Shown: piece by piece, positions 5,093 through 12,543 of the stretch
Layout of the letters: each line of letters begins with the position of its first letter
Position numbering within the stretch: position 1 is the stretch's first letter
IMG/VR virus record: IMGVR_UViG_3300038417_000505
Location: 1-23,578 of that record
Length of the DNA stretch: 23,578 nucleotides
Direction: 5' to 3' (one strand)
Source of the DNA: a virus
Notes under the pieces: generated by a model
Seen by the model: only the letters and a program-made list of their open reading frames with translations
Databases searched by the model: none
Told to the model about the DNA's origin: nothing
Translations under genes and position numbers: made by a program

Positions 5093-5884
5093 ATGAAAAA
5101 AATCTATACTGAGATGCATATCGCGTTTCTACGCGCTAACTATCCGCTCATGAAGATCCCGGAACTGACGATCGCCTTCAATGCCACTTTCGATACCGCG
5201 AAGACGTATGATCAGATCAATGCTGTCCTATGTCGATACAAAATCAAATCTGGGAGAACGGTGGGAAATCCTGTCGGCACTCTCATCGCATGGAATCCGG
5301 AGCAGGCAGAATTTCTGCGCGAGGGATATAGGCGTCTCACGGTACCTGAATTGACGATCGCATTGAATACTCATTTTTCGATAAATAAAAGACCGAGGCA
5401 GGTCGAGGCATTTTTGAAGAACCGCAGAATATTGTCGGGACGGACCGGGCGCTATCCGAAAGGCTCTGTTCCAATGAACAAGGGGACAAAAGGCCTGACG
5501 GGACCCAATAGGACGAGCTTCAAGAAGGGAAACGTACCGCCCAATCGGAAACCCCTTGGATCCGAGCGCATTGATTCAAAAGATGGCTACACATTGTTAA
5601 AGGTCGCCGAACTCGATCCATACACCGGTTATCCGACTAGGTTCAAACTGAAGCATGTTCATATTTGGGAGAAGATTAACGGCCCGGTGCCTGACGGTAT
5701 GTGTCTCGCTTTCAGAGACGGCAATAAAGAGAATTGCGTCATCGAAAATTTGATGCCTGTTAGCAGAACGGAATTATTGTTGCTGAATCAACACGGATAC
5801 AGAGAAACGCCTGCGGAACTGAAGCCGTCCATTTTTGCTATCGCGAAATTGGAAGCGAAAATTAAAAAGAGAATTTTCGCCTGA
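5093..5884 (+). CDS. HNH homing-type endonuclease with duplicated N-terminal module
   Basis: This 263-residue protein ends with an HNH_3-type nuclease: KHVHIWEKINGPVPDGM (187-203), FRDGNKENC (207-215) and IENLMPVSRTE (218-228). H188/H190 and N219 are likely metal or catalytic residues. The N-terminus holds two copies of a roughly 55-residue module (about 6-58 and 68-120) sharing FLR..Y, PELTIA.N..F and SGRT. They look like paired DNA-binding helical units. A basic linker (about 125-155) contains GTKG and FKKGNVPPN phrases common in such nucleases. There is no good ribosome site, so translation is probably coupled to the preceding gene. Free-standing HNH genes of this type are often mobile, and it may be an inserted element rather than an operon member with a phage function. 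Confidence 0.85.
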   Translation: MKKIYTEMHIAFLRANYPLMKIPELTIAFNATFDTAKTYDQINAVLCRYKIKSGRTVGNPVGTLIAWNPEQAEFLREGYRRLTVPELTIALNTHFSINKRPRQVEAFLKNRRILSGRTGRYPKGSVPMNKGTKGLTGPNRTSFKKGNVPPNRKPLGSERIDSKDGYTLLKVAELDPYTGYPTRFKLKHVHIWEKINGPVPDGMCLAFRDGNKENCVIENLMPVSRTELLLLNQHGYRETPAELKPSIFAIAKLEAKIKKRIFA

Positions 5885-5908
5885 GATCAACGAACCAAGG
5901 AGGGATTT

Positions 5909-7762
5909 ATGAAAGGTAAAGAACCATACCAGGAAGTACTGCTCAACAACATCGCCCCGAATCCGCTGAACCCGAGGAAGGAATTCGGGGGCGTGAAATT
6001 TGACGAACTCGTCGCCTCAGTCGAAGTGAAAGGCGTTATCGTGCCAATTCTGTTGCGGCCGATGACCGACAAGCGGAAAAAGCAGGAATTCGAAATCGTC
6101 TTTGGTGAGCGGCGCTGGCGCGCAGCCATGGCCGTCGGGGAAAAGAACGGTGGCGTGAAGAAGGCGACGATCCCGGCGATCGTGAAGGATCTGACGGATG
6201 AAGAAGCCTTCGACGCCATGACGATCGAGAACCTGCAGCGCGAGGATCTCACGGAACTTGAGGAGGCTCAGTCATTCAAGACATATCTCGATAAAAAGGG
6301 CAAGGATGGGCTGCCGGAACTGGCGACGAGGCTCGGGATCCATCCGCGCTACATTCAGCGGCGAGTCGCTGTTCTGGAGCTCCCTAAACCGGCACTCAAG
6401 GCCTGGGAGGAAGGGAAGATCAAGTATGGCCACTGCGAACAACTCATGCGTCTTAAGGATCCGGGAGAGATCAAAAATTGCTTGAAGGAACTACTCGAGT
6501 ATAACCAATGGCGCGGTCAGCCATCGGTGCATGAACTACAGATTTCGATCGACAACAACGCAACCGAGTTGGCATGGGCGAAGTTCAACATTGAAGAAGA
6601 AGGATGTCTGGCATGTCGCCACAACTCTGATGTCCAGAGGGAAATGTTCGGCGATGTGACTTCAACGAAAACCACTCATTGCCTCGATTCTTCCTGTTTC
6701 AAAAGCAAGCAGGGAAAATGGCTCACAAAAAATTGGAAGAAATTTGCAAAGCAGGCCGGCACTAATGGATTCCGTTTTGCCGGCACGATCAAATACAATG
6801 AGCATAATGAGTTTGAGGAGTGGTCAAGACAGCCTGGGGAAAAATGCAGTGGCTGCCCGGATTTCGTCTCAATTGTTAGCCTGCGTGGGAAGACAGAGCA
6901 TAAGCAGTCGTGCGTTGGTAAAAAATCGTGCTACGACAGTATGCCGGCGGCAACGCGCAAGAGAGAAACGAAAAAGACTCGTCGAGGCGAACAAAGTGAA
7001 GCCGCTCCAAAAGAAGGGCCCCGCGTCGATTGGCATGGCGCTTTCTTCCGCGAAGAATTTTATCACGAACGCATCCAAGCGGTTCTCTCCGCCAGGGGAA
7101 GTGATGATCCGGACGTATTAAGGACCGCACTTTTCTCTATCCTCAAATCGAACGACGACGCGAAGATCAAATTCGCAAAAGATCGGAAGATCATCAGGGA
7201 GGATCAAAATTCTTTCCACGTCAGTCTGGAGCGGCTCTGGAGTGAGATCGCAGGCATGTATGTCGATAAGGTCAGGGAGAATCTACAGATTGCGGCAACG
7301 CGGATTGTCCTGCAGTCGAACCATTTCAGTTCTATGCTCAGCCTGATTGCTGATCATTTGAAAATATCGCTCGCTGATGAATGGAGGCTTAACCGTAGCT
7401 ATCTCGATAAGAAGACGATCGGAGAGATCCACGAAATCGGCGAAAAGCTCGGCATCTTTGCGGACGAGAAAGCGCAGACGTTCCTATTCGAGACCCTGGG
7501 CAAGAAACGGGGCAAGTTTACGACCTGCAAAAAAGAGGAACTGATCAGGGTGATCCTCGAGAGCGGCGTGGACCTGGCCGGCAAGGTGCCCGCGGAGATC
7601 CTCGACTTGCGTACGCGAACGGAGAGGCTGATGGAGGCGGACGGCGAGACAGTTTGCCCAAAGTGCAAGGGTGAATGTTACCTCGATGAAGATTGTGAGG
7701 AGGAATGTCCCGACTGCAAAGGCGAAGGCACGATAGCCGCCCAGGAGGCCGTCAGTGCCTGA
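5909..7762 (+). CDS. ParB/Spo0J-family protein with C-terminal zinc-finger-like region
   Basis: AAGGAGGG lies 5 bases before ATG 5909. The 617-residue protein has a ParB N-terminal domain: IAPNPLNPRKEF near residue 15, the nucleotide-binding GERRWRAA at 66-73 (CTP-binding motif II in ParB CTPases) and ENLQREDLTELEEA at 107-120. A KorB/ParB-type HTH follows (LPELATRLGIHPRYIQRR, about 135-152). Mid-protein Cys clusters (about 232-265 and 310-345) and a C-terminal set (C583, C586, C590, C596, C600, C603, with CKGE repeats like DnaJ-type fingers) suggest metal binding. It is about twice the size of plasmid ParB. No ParA is adjacent. The role could be DNA segregation, replication-origin binding or transcription control near the primase. 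The domain call is firm; the role is inference. Confidence 0.85.
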   Translation: MKGKEPYQEVLLNNIAPNPLNPRKEFGGVKFDELVASVEVKGVIVPILLRPMTDKRKKQEFEIVFGERRWRAAMAVGEKNGGVKKATIPAIVKDLTDEEAFDAMTIENLQREDLTELEEAQSFKTYLDKKGKDGLPELATRLGIHPRYIQRRVAVLELPKPALKAWEEGKIKYGHCEQLMRLKDPGEIKNCLKELLEYNQWRGQPSVHELQISIDNNATELAWAKFNIEEEGCLACRHNSDVQREMFGDVTSTKTTHCLDSSCFKSKQGKWLTKNWKKFAKQAGTNGFRFAGTIKYNEHNEFEEWSRQPGEKCSGCPDFVSIVSLRGKTEHKQSCVGKKSCYDSMPAATRKRETKKTRRGEQSEAAPKEGPRVDWHGAFFREEFYHERIQAVLSARGSDDPDVLRTALFSILKSNDDAKIKFAKDRKIIREDQNSFHVSLERLWSEIAGMYVDKVRENLQIAATRIVLQSNHFSSMLSLIADHLKISLADEWRLNRSYLDKKTIGEIHEIGEKLGIFADEKAQTFLFETLGKKRGKFTTCKKEELIRVILESGVDLAGKVPAEILDLRTRTERLMEADGETVCPKCKGECYLDEDCEEECPDCKGEGTIAAQEAVSA

Positions 7763-7868
7763 GATAATTGCTATTGATGATGGTGGAACAGGCACCTTGC
7801 ATGGTTTGGAGAAAAGAATAAACCGGTGCGTTGGTTTACACACGATCCAATTGGGTACGCTGTTATGA
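7755..7868 (+). CDS. Possible short gene (37 aa) overlapping the ParB stop
   Basis: GTG 7755 is 6 bases after a perfect AGGAGG at 7743-7748, and the frame runs to TGA 7866-7868. The product begins MPEIIAIDDGGTGTLHGLEK. Another frame across the same DNA ends KPVRWFTHDPIGYAVMKII then LAGI, with its TGA overlapping ATG 7888 as ATGA. The region may therefore hold one small gene with a frame error, or a leader for the DUF5131 gene. Neither product is recognised. The AGGAGG also encodes part of ParB, so it could be chance. Confidence 0.35.
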   Translation: MPEIIAIDDGGTGTLHGLEKRINRCVGLHTIQLGTLL

Positions 7869-7887
7869 AGATTATTTTGGCCGGCAT

Positions 7888-8841
7888 ATGAAAATTGAAG
7901 GCGAAAGATACTGGAATTTTCCCTGGCAGCTGACCGGTGGATGCAGCCCCGTAAGTCCTGGTTGCATGCATTGCTGGAGCGCTGCCGGCGCATACATACG
8001 ACAACATCAAAAGAATCCGAAAATCGTGGATCAATATGAAGGGTTGACGTATCTCAAGGATGGCATTCCGACTTTTAACGGGACGGTGCGAATATTTCCC
8101 GACCGCCTGAATCTGGCCATCCCGAAGAAGAAGAGGCAGCCCCGAACGTGGGCGATCTGGAATGATTTGCTGCATCCTAAGGTTCCATTTGACTTTGTCG
8201 CACAGGCCATGGACGTCATATGCGACGAACGATGCCAGCAAGACACGTTCCTGCTCGTCACGAAGCGCGTGGAGAGATGGAAAGACTTCAGATGGTGGCA
8301 TTCCGAGCATTGGTCTGGTGATCAGCCTTTTTCTGTGACGCTGGAAGCGCTGGCAAAAATCCCTAATCTCTGGATCATTCCGACAGTCTGCAATCAGGAA
8401 GAGGCCGATCGTATTATTCCAGAACTGCTTCAAATCGATGAAGCGAATAGGGGCATATCGATCGAGCCGATGCTGGGGGCAATCGATATTAGGGCAACAT
8501 GGAGATCGTGGGCTTTCAATGAGGTTAGACAAGGAAGAGATATGCCAACTCCGGCAGAAGCGATTAATGCCGTCATTCTCGGCGGCGAGACAGGCGCAGG
8601 CGCAAGGCCGATGCATCCGGATTGGGTTCGCTCTGTCAGAGATCAATGCGCGGCTGCAGGTGTGCCGTTCTTCTTCAAGCAAATAGGCAATAAGAAAAAG
8701 AATTGGATGTGTGATGAGGTTAGACAATGGGGAAATCTCGATGAGTTATATGAAGCGTGTGAGGACAACGCCATTCGATTCTTCCCCAATAGAATGCTCG
8801 ATGGCCGGACGCATGACGATCTGCCATGGAGGACATCATGA
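7888..8841 (+). CDS. DUF5131 / phage Gp37-Gp68 family protein, Cys-cluster enzyme-like
   Basis: The 317-residue product belongs to the DUF5131 (phage Gp37/Gp68) family. It opens with WQLTGGCSPVSPGCMHCW, giving C19, C26 and C29, a CxxxxxxCxxC cluster like those that bind iron-sulfur clusters in radical-SAM-type enzymes. Family phrases follow: FLLVTKRVERW, WIIPTVCNQEEADR, ISIEPMLGAID, ILGGETGAGARPMHPDWV and VPFFFKQIGN. The reaction is unknown. ATG 7888 is preferred by family start pattern and by ATGA overlap with an upstream frame. TTG 7831 would add 19 residues, and neither has a clear ribosome site. The stop overlaps the next ATG, forming a three-gene cassette to 9691. Confidence 0.8.
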   Translation: MKIEGERYWNFPWQLTGGCSPVSPGCMHCWSAAGAYIRQHQKNPKIVDQYEGLTYLKDGIPTFNGTVRIFPDRLNLAIPKKKRQPRTWAIWNDLLHPKVPFDFVAQAMDVICDERCQQDTFLLVTKRVERWKDFRWWHSEHWSGDQPFSVTLEALAKIPNLWIIPTVCNQEEADRIIPELLQIDEANRGISIEPMLGAIDIRATWRSWAFNEVRQGRDMPTPAEAINAVILGGETGAGARPMHPDWVRSVRDQCAAAGVPFFFKQIGNKKKNWMCDEVRQWGNLDELYEACEDNAIRFFPNRMLDGRTHDDLPWRTS

Positions 8842-9053
8842 AGACTGAATATAAATATATCTACTTCGTCAAACTCACAGAGAGGCCGAAGACGTCGGTA
8901 TACGCCTGCATGAATTCCCGGAGCGGCACGGCGATCGGTCTTGTTCGATGGTACGGTCCCTGGCGGCAGTACTGTTTCTTTCCTGAGCCGAACTGCGTCT
9001 TCAACGTAGGCTGCATGGACGACATCAAGGATTTCATAGGGCAGTTGAGATGA
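8838..9053 (+). CDS. Conserved small phage protein (71 aa)
   Basis: ATG 8838 overlaps the preceding TGA and is 5 bases from GGAGG, so it is chosen over ATG 8826. The product starts MKTEYKYIYFVKLTERPKTS. It continues with the phrase IGLVRWYGPWRQYCFFPEPN and a C-terminal CMDDIKDFIGQL helix. This arrangement (aromatic-rich beta core, WY..WRQYCFFP, then a terminal helix) recurs in small phage proteins of unknown function. There is no catalytic motif. It sits between the DUF5131 and the ASCH-like genes with ATGA overlaps on both sides, implying coordinated translation and perhaps a common function. Confidence 0.65.
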   Translation: MKTEYKYIYFVKLTERPKTSVYACMNSRSGTAIGLVRWYGPWRQYCFFPEPNCVFNVGCMDDIKDFIGQLR

Positions 9054-9691
9054 AAGAACATCCGATCATATTCAGCGGTCCCATGGTCAAGGCGATCCTG
9101 GACGGCAGGAAGACCATGACGCGCCGAATAGTTAAAAAGGCATGGGATGGTTTAACGTGGGCTGGCGATGTTCATCCTGCCCGTGTTGATGGGTGGATTG
9201 CCTGGTGGCCATCGGGAACTGCAGAGTTTACGAAGAGGGCATATGAACATGGATTTCCTTGTCCCTACGGCATCCCCGGCGACAGGCTGTGGGTATGGGA
9301 AGCATGGTGCCTACCTGATCCTACCGACAAACGGACAATTTGCTATAGGGCATCAGGTGATCCCGTAACGACTGGCGCAAAGTGGAAACCTTCCATTCAC
9401 ATGCCCGGCTGGGCTTCCCGCATCACGCTTGAGATCGTCAGCGTCAGGGTCGAGAGGTTGCAGGAGATAACGGAGGAAGGTGCGATTAAGGAGGGAATTA
9501 CAAAGATTGATTTTTATAGGCTGTTGGATGAACGGCAACGCACCGACCAGCTTGACCGCATTTTTGGCGGTAAATCTTTGCCTTACTACGTCAGGCAATT
9601 TGCTTCTCTTTGGGATTCCCTCAACGGCAAGAAGCATCCGTGGTCAAGTAATCCCTGGGTATGGGTAATAGAATTTAAAAAAATCAGCTAA
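9050..9691 (+). CDS. Conserved phage protein, ASCH/PUA-like (213 aa)
   Basis: The protein begins KEHPIIFSGPMVKAILDGRK then TMTRRIV. It continues with YGIPGDRLWVWEAW, KWKPSIHMPGWASRITLEIV, VRVERLQEITEEGAIKEGI and FASLWDSLNG...NPWVWVIEFK. This is the layout of a common phage family with an ASCH/PUA-like beta-barrel: an early 'GRK..TRR' loop, a central 'PGD.LWV.E' strand and a closing 'NPWVWVIEF' strand. ASCH-like domains are thought to bind RNA or modified nucleosides; the phage members have no agreed function. A helical insert at about 155-185 (IDFYRLLDERQRTDQLDRIF) is probably a lineage variation. ATG 9050 overlaps the previous stop. I am sure of the family look, less so of its name. Confidence 0.7.
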   Translation: MKEHPIIFSGPMVKAILDGRKTMTRRIVKKAWDGLTWAGDVHPARVDGWIAWWPSGTAEFTKRAYEHGFPCPYGIPGDRLWVWEAWCLPDPTDKRTICYRASGDPVTTGAKWKPSIHMPGWASRITLEIVSVRVERLQEITEEGAIKEGITKIDFYRLLDERQRTDQLDRIFGGKSLPYYVRQFASLWDSLNGKKHPWSSNPWVWVIEFKKIS

Positions 9692-9720
9692 TCAGCCGCA
9701 TCCCGCCGAAGACGGTTATT

Positions 9721-12153
9721 TTGGGCATCGCAAAAAAGCATCTTTCAGAGACCGATCGCAAAAACATCGCCAAGGATATCTTTAAAGTCACGTCCACCGA
9801 AGACAAAAAAGGCGAACTGCACGGCCTCTGCCCCATTCATTCGGAATCGAATCCTTCCTTTTCCTACAATTTCCGAAAAGACCAATACAACTGCTTTTCA
9901 TGCGGCGCCGCCGGCGATCTCCTGAAGCTCTGGAGCGAAGTCAACGGCCTTAATCAGATCGAAGGTTTCAAGGCATTTTGTGAAAAATTTGCTATCCCCC
10001 TTGGGGGGGATCAAAAACGGGAGCGCGCGGCGGCGAAGGGCACGGGAGGAGGCGAAGCGGAACCTCTCAGTCACGAGAAGACAATGGAAATGATGAATAA
10101 GGCGTGGGAGATGTTTCCCGCGTTGCCTGATCAATGGATCGCTCGTCTTGAAAAGACTCGCGGATGGTCCAGGAGGGTGATCGAGATACTCGATCTTCGT
10201 CTTGAAACACACCGCCTGACGAAGAAGGGCATTTTAATCAAATTAAAAACTCCGGAGAAAATCGCCATCCCGATCCGGGACTCGCTGGGCAGCCTAGTCA
10301 ACATTCGCCTGTATCATCAGGGCGCGAAGGAATATAAGATGATCTCCTTCGCGCGGTCGACGGGGTCATCGAGGCTTTTCCCGGCAGAACCGTTATATCC
10401 CGACGGCGAGGTCATCTTATCTGAGGGAGAGACGGATACGATTTGTGCTTTATCACTCGCGGTATATGGTCCCGATCGCGGCTTTAATGCCATTACGCAG
10501 ACTTCTAAGCTCAAGAACTGGCCTGTGGATCACCTGACTCCTTTCAAGGGCCGTGATGTGATCATAGCCTATGACGCTGATGAACCTGGCCAGAAATACG
10601 CTACTTTCGCGGCACAGGCGCTCATGGGCACGGCCAAGTCCATCCGGCTGATACAATGGCCATCCTTCATGGGGATCGATGAATCTGGCGCATATCCTGA
10701 GAAGCATGGGCAGGATCTGACGGATTTCTTCGTTCGACATGGGAAAACGATCGATGATTTCCGCGAGGTCGTCAAGCAAGCAAAGATTTTCGCGCAAACG
10801 GCGGCCACGTACACGTCGATCGATGACGCCGCCCCCGCGGGCCCTGAAATATTTTTTGCCCGGGGTGTCCATAAGGATCGCATGTCATTCAAGCCACGCT
10901 TGCTCGCAAACAAGATCCTGGGTGATCTGGCGTTGCTCTCAGATCCCGAGACGGGCTTAATGTATCGCTGGAACGATCATTACTGGGAAGATTTCGATGA
11001 GGACCACGTTCGAAATCTCTGCCTTAAATATCTGCATAATGAATCGCAAAAAAGCAGAGCGGAAGATGCCACCTACCAGGTCAAAATGCTCTGCACCATT
11101 CCCCATGGGCGGAAGGTCAATGACCAGGCGGATTGGATATGCCTCAAAAACGGGATGTTTAATCTGATCACATATCAACTGAAGCCGCACGATCGGGAAT
11201 TCTATTGCACATACTCGCTGCCCGTCTCTTTTGATCCGGATTCGGATAAGACGTGCACGCGCTGGCTCCTCTACCTGCAGCAAACTGTGAAAACCGCTGA
11301 GGCGATCGCGCAATTGCAGGAATTTCTGGGATACGTCTTAGTGCGGCATACAAAATTCGAAAAATGCCTGCTTTTGGTTGGGCCAGGCGCAGACGGCAAA
11401 AGCACGTTCCTGAAAGTGATGAAGGAGCTGGTTGGCGATGAAAATTGCGCGGCCGTGTCTTTTCAGGATCTCGAAGATCAGTTTCAGAGGTCATCGCTCT
11501 ATAACAAACTTCTCAATATCAGCACTGAGGTCGGCGCAAAGGCCATCGAGAGCCCTTATTTCAAGGCGATAACATCCGGAGACCCGATTAACGCCGCATT
11601 CAAGCATAAGAACACCTTTACCTTTTCATCATACTGCAAACTTGCCTTTGCGGCGAATCGCCTTCCCCGCGTGCTCGACAATTCGGATGGCTTTTTTCGC
11701 CGTGTTTTGCCCGTTCGTTTCAAGCGGCAATTTCTCGATGATGATCCCGACAAGGACCCGGAACTCTTTGAGGTTCTGAAAGGCGAACTTTCAGAGATCT
11801 TCTCCTGGGCGGTCGTGGGACTCGCCAGGTTGACGAAGAACAAGAAATTTACGATGGCCGAAGAGACCAGGTTGATGATGATGGATTATCGGCGCATCAA
11901 TAACCCGGTTCTCTGCTACGTCGACGATCAATGCGATATCGGCGATGATTACCAGGTCGCCAAGGAGGATTTGTACGATGACTACAAAAGCTACTGCGGA
12001 AAGAATGGGTACACGGCGCTGAATCGGGAGAACTTCTTTCGCGAACTCTATGTGGCCGTGAGCAATCTGAAGCAGTATCAGCCGCGCACGAATGGAATTC
12101 GTAAACGTGTTATCGAGGGGATTCAGGTCAAGTCCGTTCCTGAAAAGCACTAA
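9721..12153 (+). CDS. P4-type primase-helicase (CHC2 zinc finger, Toprim, D5_N, SF3 helicase)
   Basis: The 810-residue replication protein has a CHC2-type primase zinc finger (C37, H40, C58, C61 within LCPIHSESNPSFSYN and YNCFSCGAAGD). A Toprim-like domain follows (SEGETD 234-239 and AYDADEPG 283-290), then a D5_N region with QEFLGYV ending near 540. The superfamily 3 helicase has Walker A GPGADGKST at 554-562, an LNISTEVGAKAIES Walker B-like region and the arginine-finger segment FFRRV. Such fused proteins make primers, unwind the origin and often bind origin repeats themselves. The start TTG 9721 has no clear ribosome site and could be slightly off. The repeat array at 12259-12529 follows immediately, as expected for a replication module. 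Confidence 0.93.
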   Translation: MGIAKKHLSETDRKNIAKDIFKVTSTEDKKGELHGLCPIHSESNPSFSYNFRKDQYNCFSCGAAGDLLKLWSEVNGLNQIEGFKAFCEKFAIPLGGDQKRERAAAKGTGGGEAEPLSHEKTMEMMNKAWEMFPALPDQWIARLEKTRGWSRRVIEILDLRLETHRLTKKGILIKLKTPEKIAIPIRDSLGSLVNIRLYHQGAKEYKMISFARSTGSSRLFPAEPLYPDGEVILSEGETDTICALSLAVYGPDRGFNAITQTSKLKNWPVDHLTPFKGRDVIIAYDADEPGQKYATFAAQALMGTAKSIRLIQWPSFMGIDESGAYPEKHGQDLTDFFVRHGKTIDDFREVVKQAKIFAQTAATYTSIDDAAPAGPEIFFARGVHKDRMSFKPRLLANKILGDLALLSDPETGLMYRWNDHYWEDFDEDHVRNLCLKYLHNESQKSRAEDATYQVKMLCTIPHGRKVNDQADWICLKNGMFNLITYQLKPHDREFYCTYSLPVSFDPDSDKTCTRWLLYLQQTVKTAEAIAQLQEFLGYVLVRHTKFEKCLLLVGPGADGKSTFLKVMKELVGDENCAAVSFQDLEDQFQRSSLYNKLLNISTEVGAKAIESPYFKAITSGDPINAAFKHKNTFTFSSYCKLAFAANRLPRVLDNSDGFFRRVLPVRFKRQFLDDDPDKDPELFEVLKGELSEIFSWAVVGLARLTKNKKFTMAEETRLMMMDYRRINNPVLCYVDDQCDIGDDYQVAKEDLYDDYKSYCGKNGYTALNRENFFRELYVAVSNLKQYQPRTNGIRKRVIEGIQVKSVPEKH

Positions 12154-12543
12154 AAAAATGTTTTTTTGCGCGCTCTTCCCCCTTTCCCCTAGGATTTAAC
12201 GCGCCAAAATTGAAAATACCGGTCGATTTTAAGGAGAATTGTTCAATGATTTCAACACTGGCACAAGTGGAACAGGCGCGGCACAGGCAAAAAGGCGCCC
12301 ACCTGTGCCATTTTGGATATGATTTTATTGAGTTTTTAAGTGGTGGCACAGGTGGAACAGGCAAAAATCCACCTATTGCACATGCGCGCGCGCGCGCGGT
12401 AATTCGCTTTCTCTCCTTTAGAAATATCTGGATTATTATAAAAAACACCTGTTCCACCTGTGACAGAAGCGGAATGATTGACATTTCACCTGTGCCAGCC
12501 GCCTGTGCCAGCCTGTTCCACCTGTGCCAGGCAAGGGGATGAC
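12154..12543. other. Candidate replication origin with iterated 9-bp units
   Basis: This 390-bp stretch separates the primase-helicase from the next gene. It contains twelve copies of a unit close to TGG(C/A)ACAGG. Plus-oriented units start at 12259, 12268, 12279, 12344 and 12353. Reverse units start at 12302, 12448, 12457, 12489, 12502, 12512 and 12521. Paired units make 19-bp blocks: TGGCACAGGTGGAACAGGC at 12344-12362 is repeated exactly, inverted, at 12511-12529. Near copies are at 12259-12277 and 12446-12464. AT-rich segments (12311-12340 and 12420-12446) and a (CG)7 tract (12385-12398) lie between. P4 alpha-type primases bind iterated sites at their origin, so the placement fits. A 98-codon frame (12246-12542) with AAGGAG upstream runs through the repeats but has repeat-like composition. 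Confidence 0.65.
12377..12398. repeat. 22-bp alternating purine-pyrimidine tract including (CG)7
   Basis: TGCACATG at 12377-12384 continues as seven CG dinucleotides at 12385-12398, giving 22 strictly alternating bases. Such tracts can adopt Z-DNA under negative supercoiling. It lies at the centre of the inverted repeat-unit array, between the mainly plus-oriented left half and the reverse-oriented right half. Confidence 0.85.

Noticed and set aside
12246-12542. 98-aa ORF through the repeat array with AAGGAG upstream
   Set aside because: Composition is dictated by the 9-bp units (Gly/Thr, Cys/His/Leu runs), with no plausible domain. The array orientation and position after the primase favour an origin.
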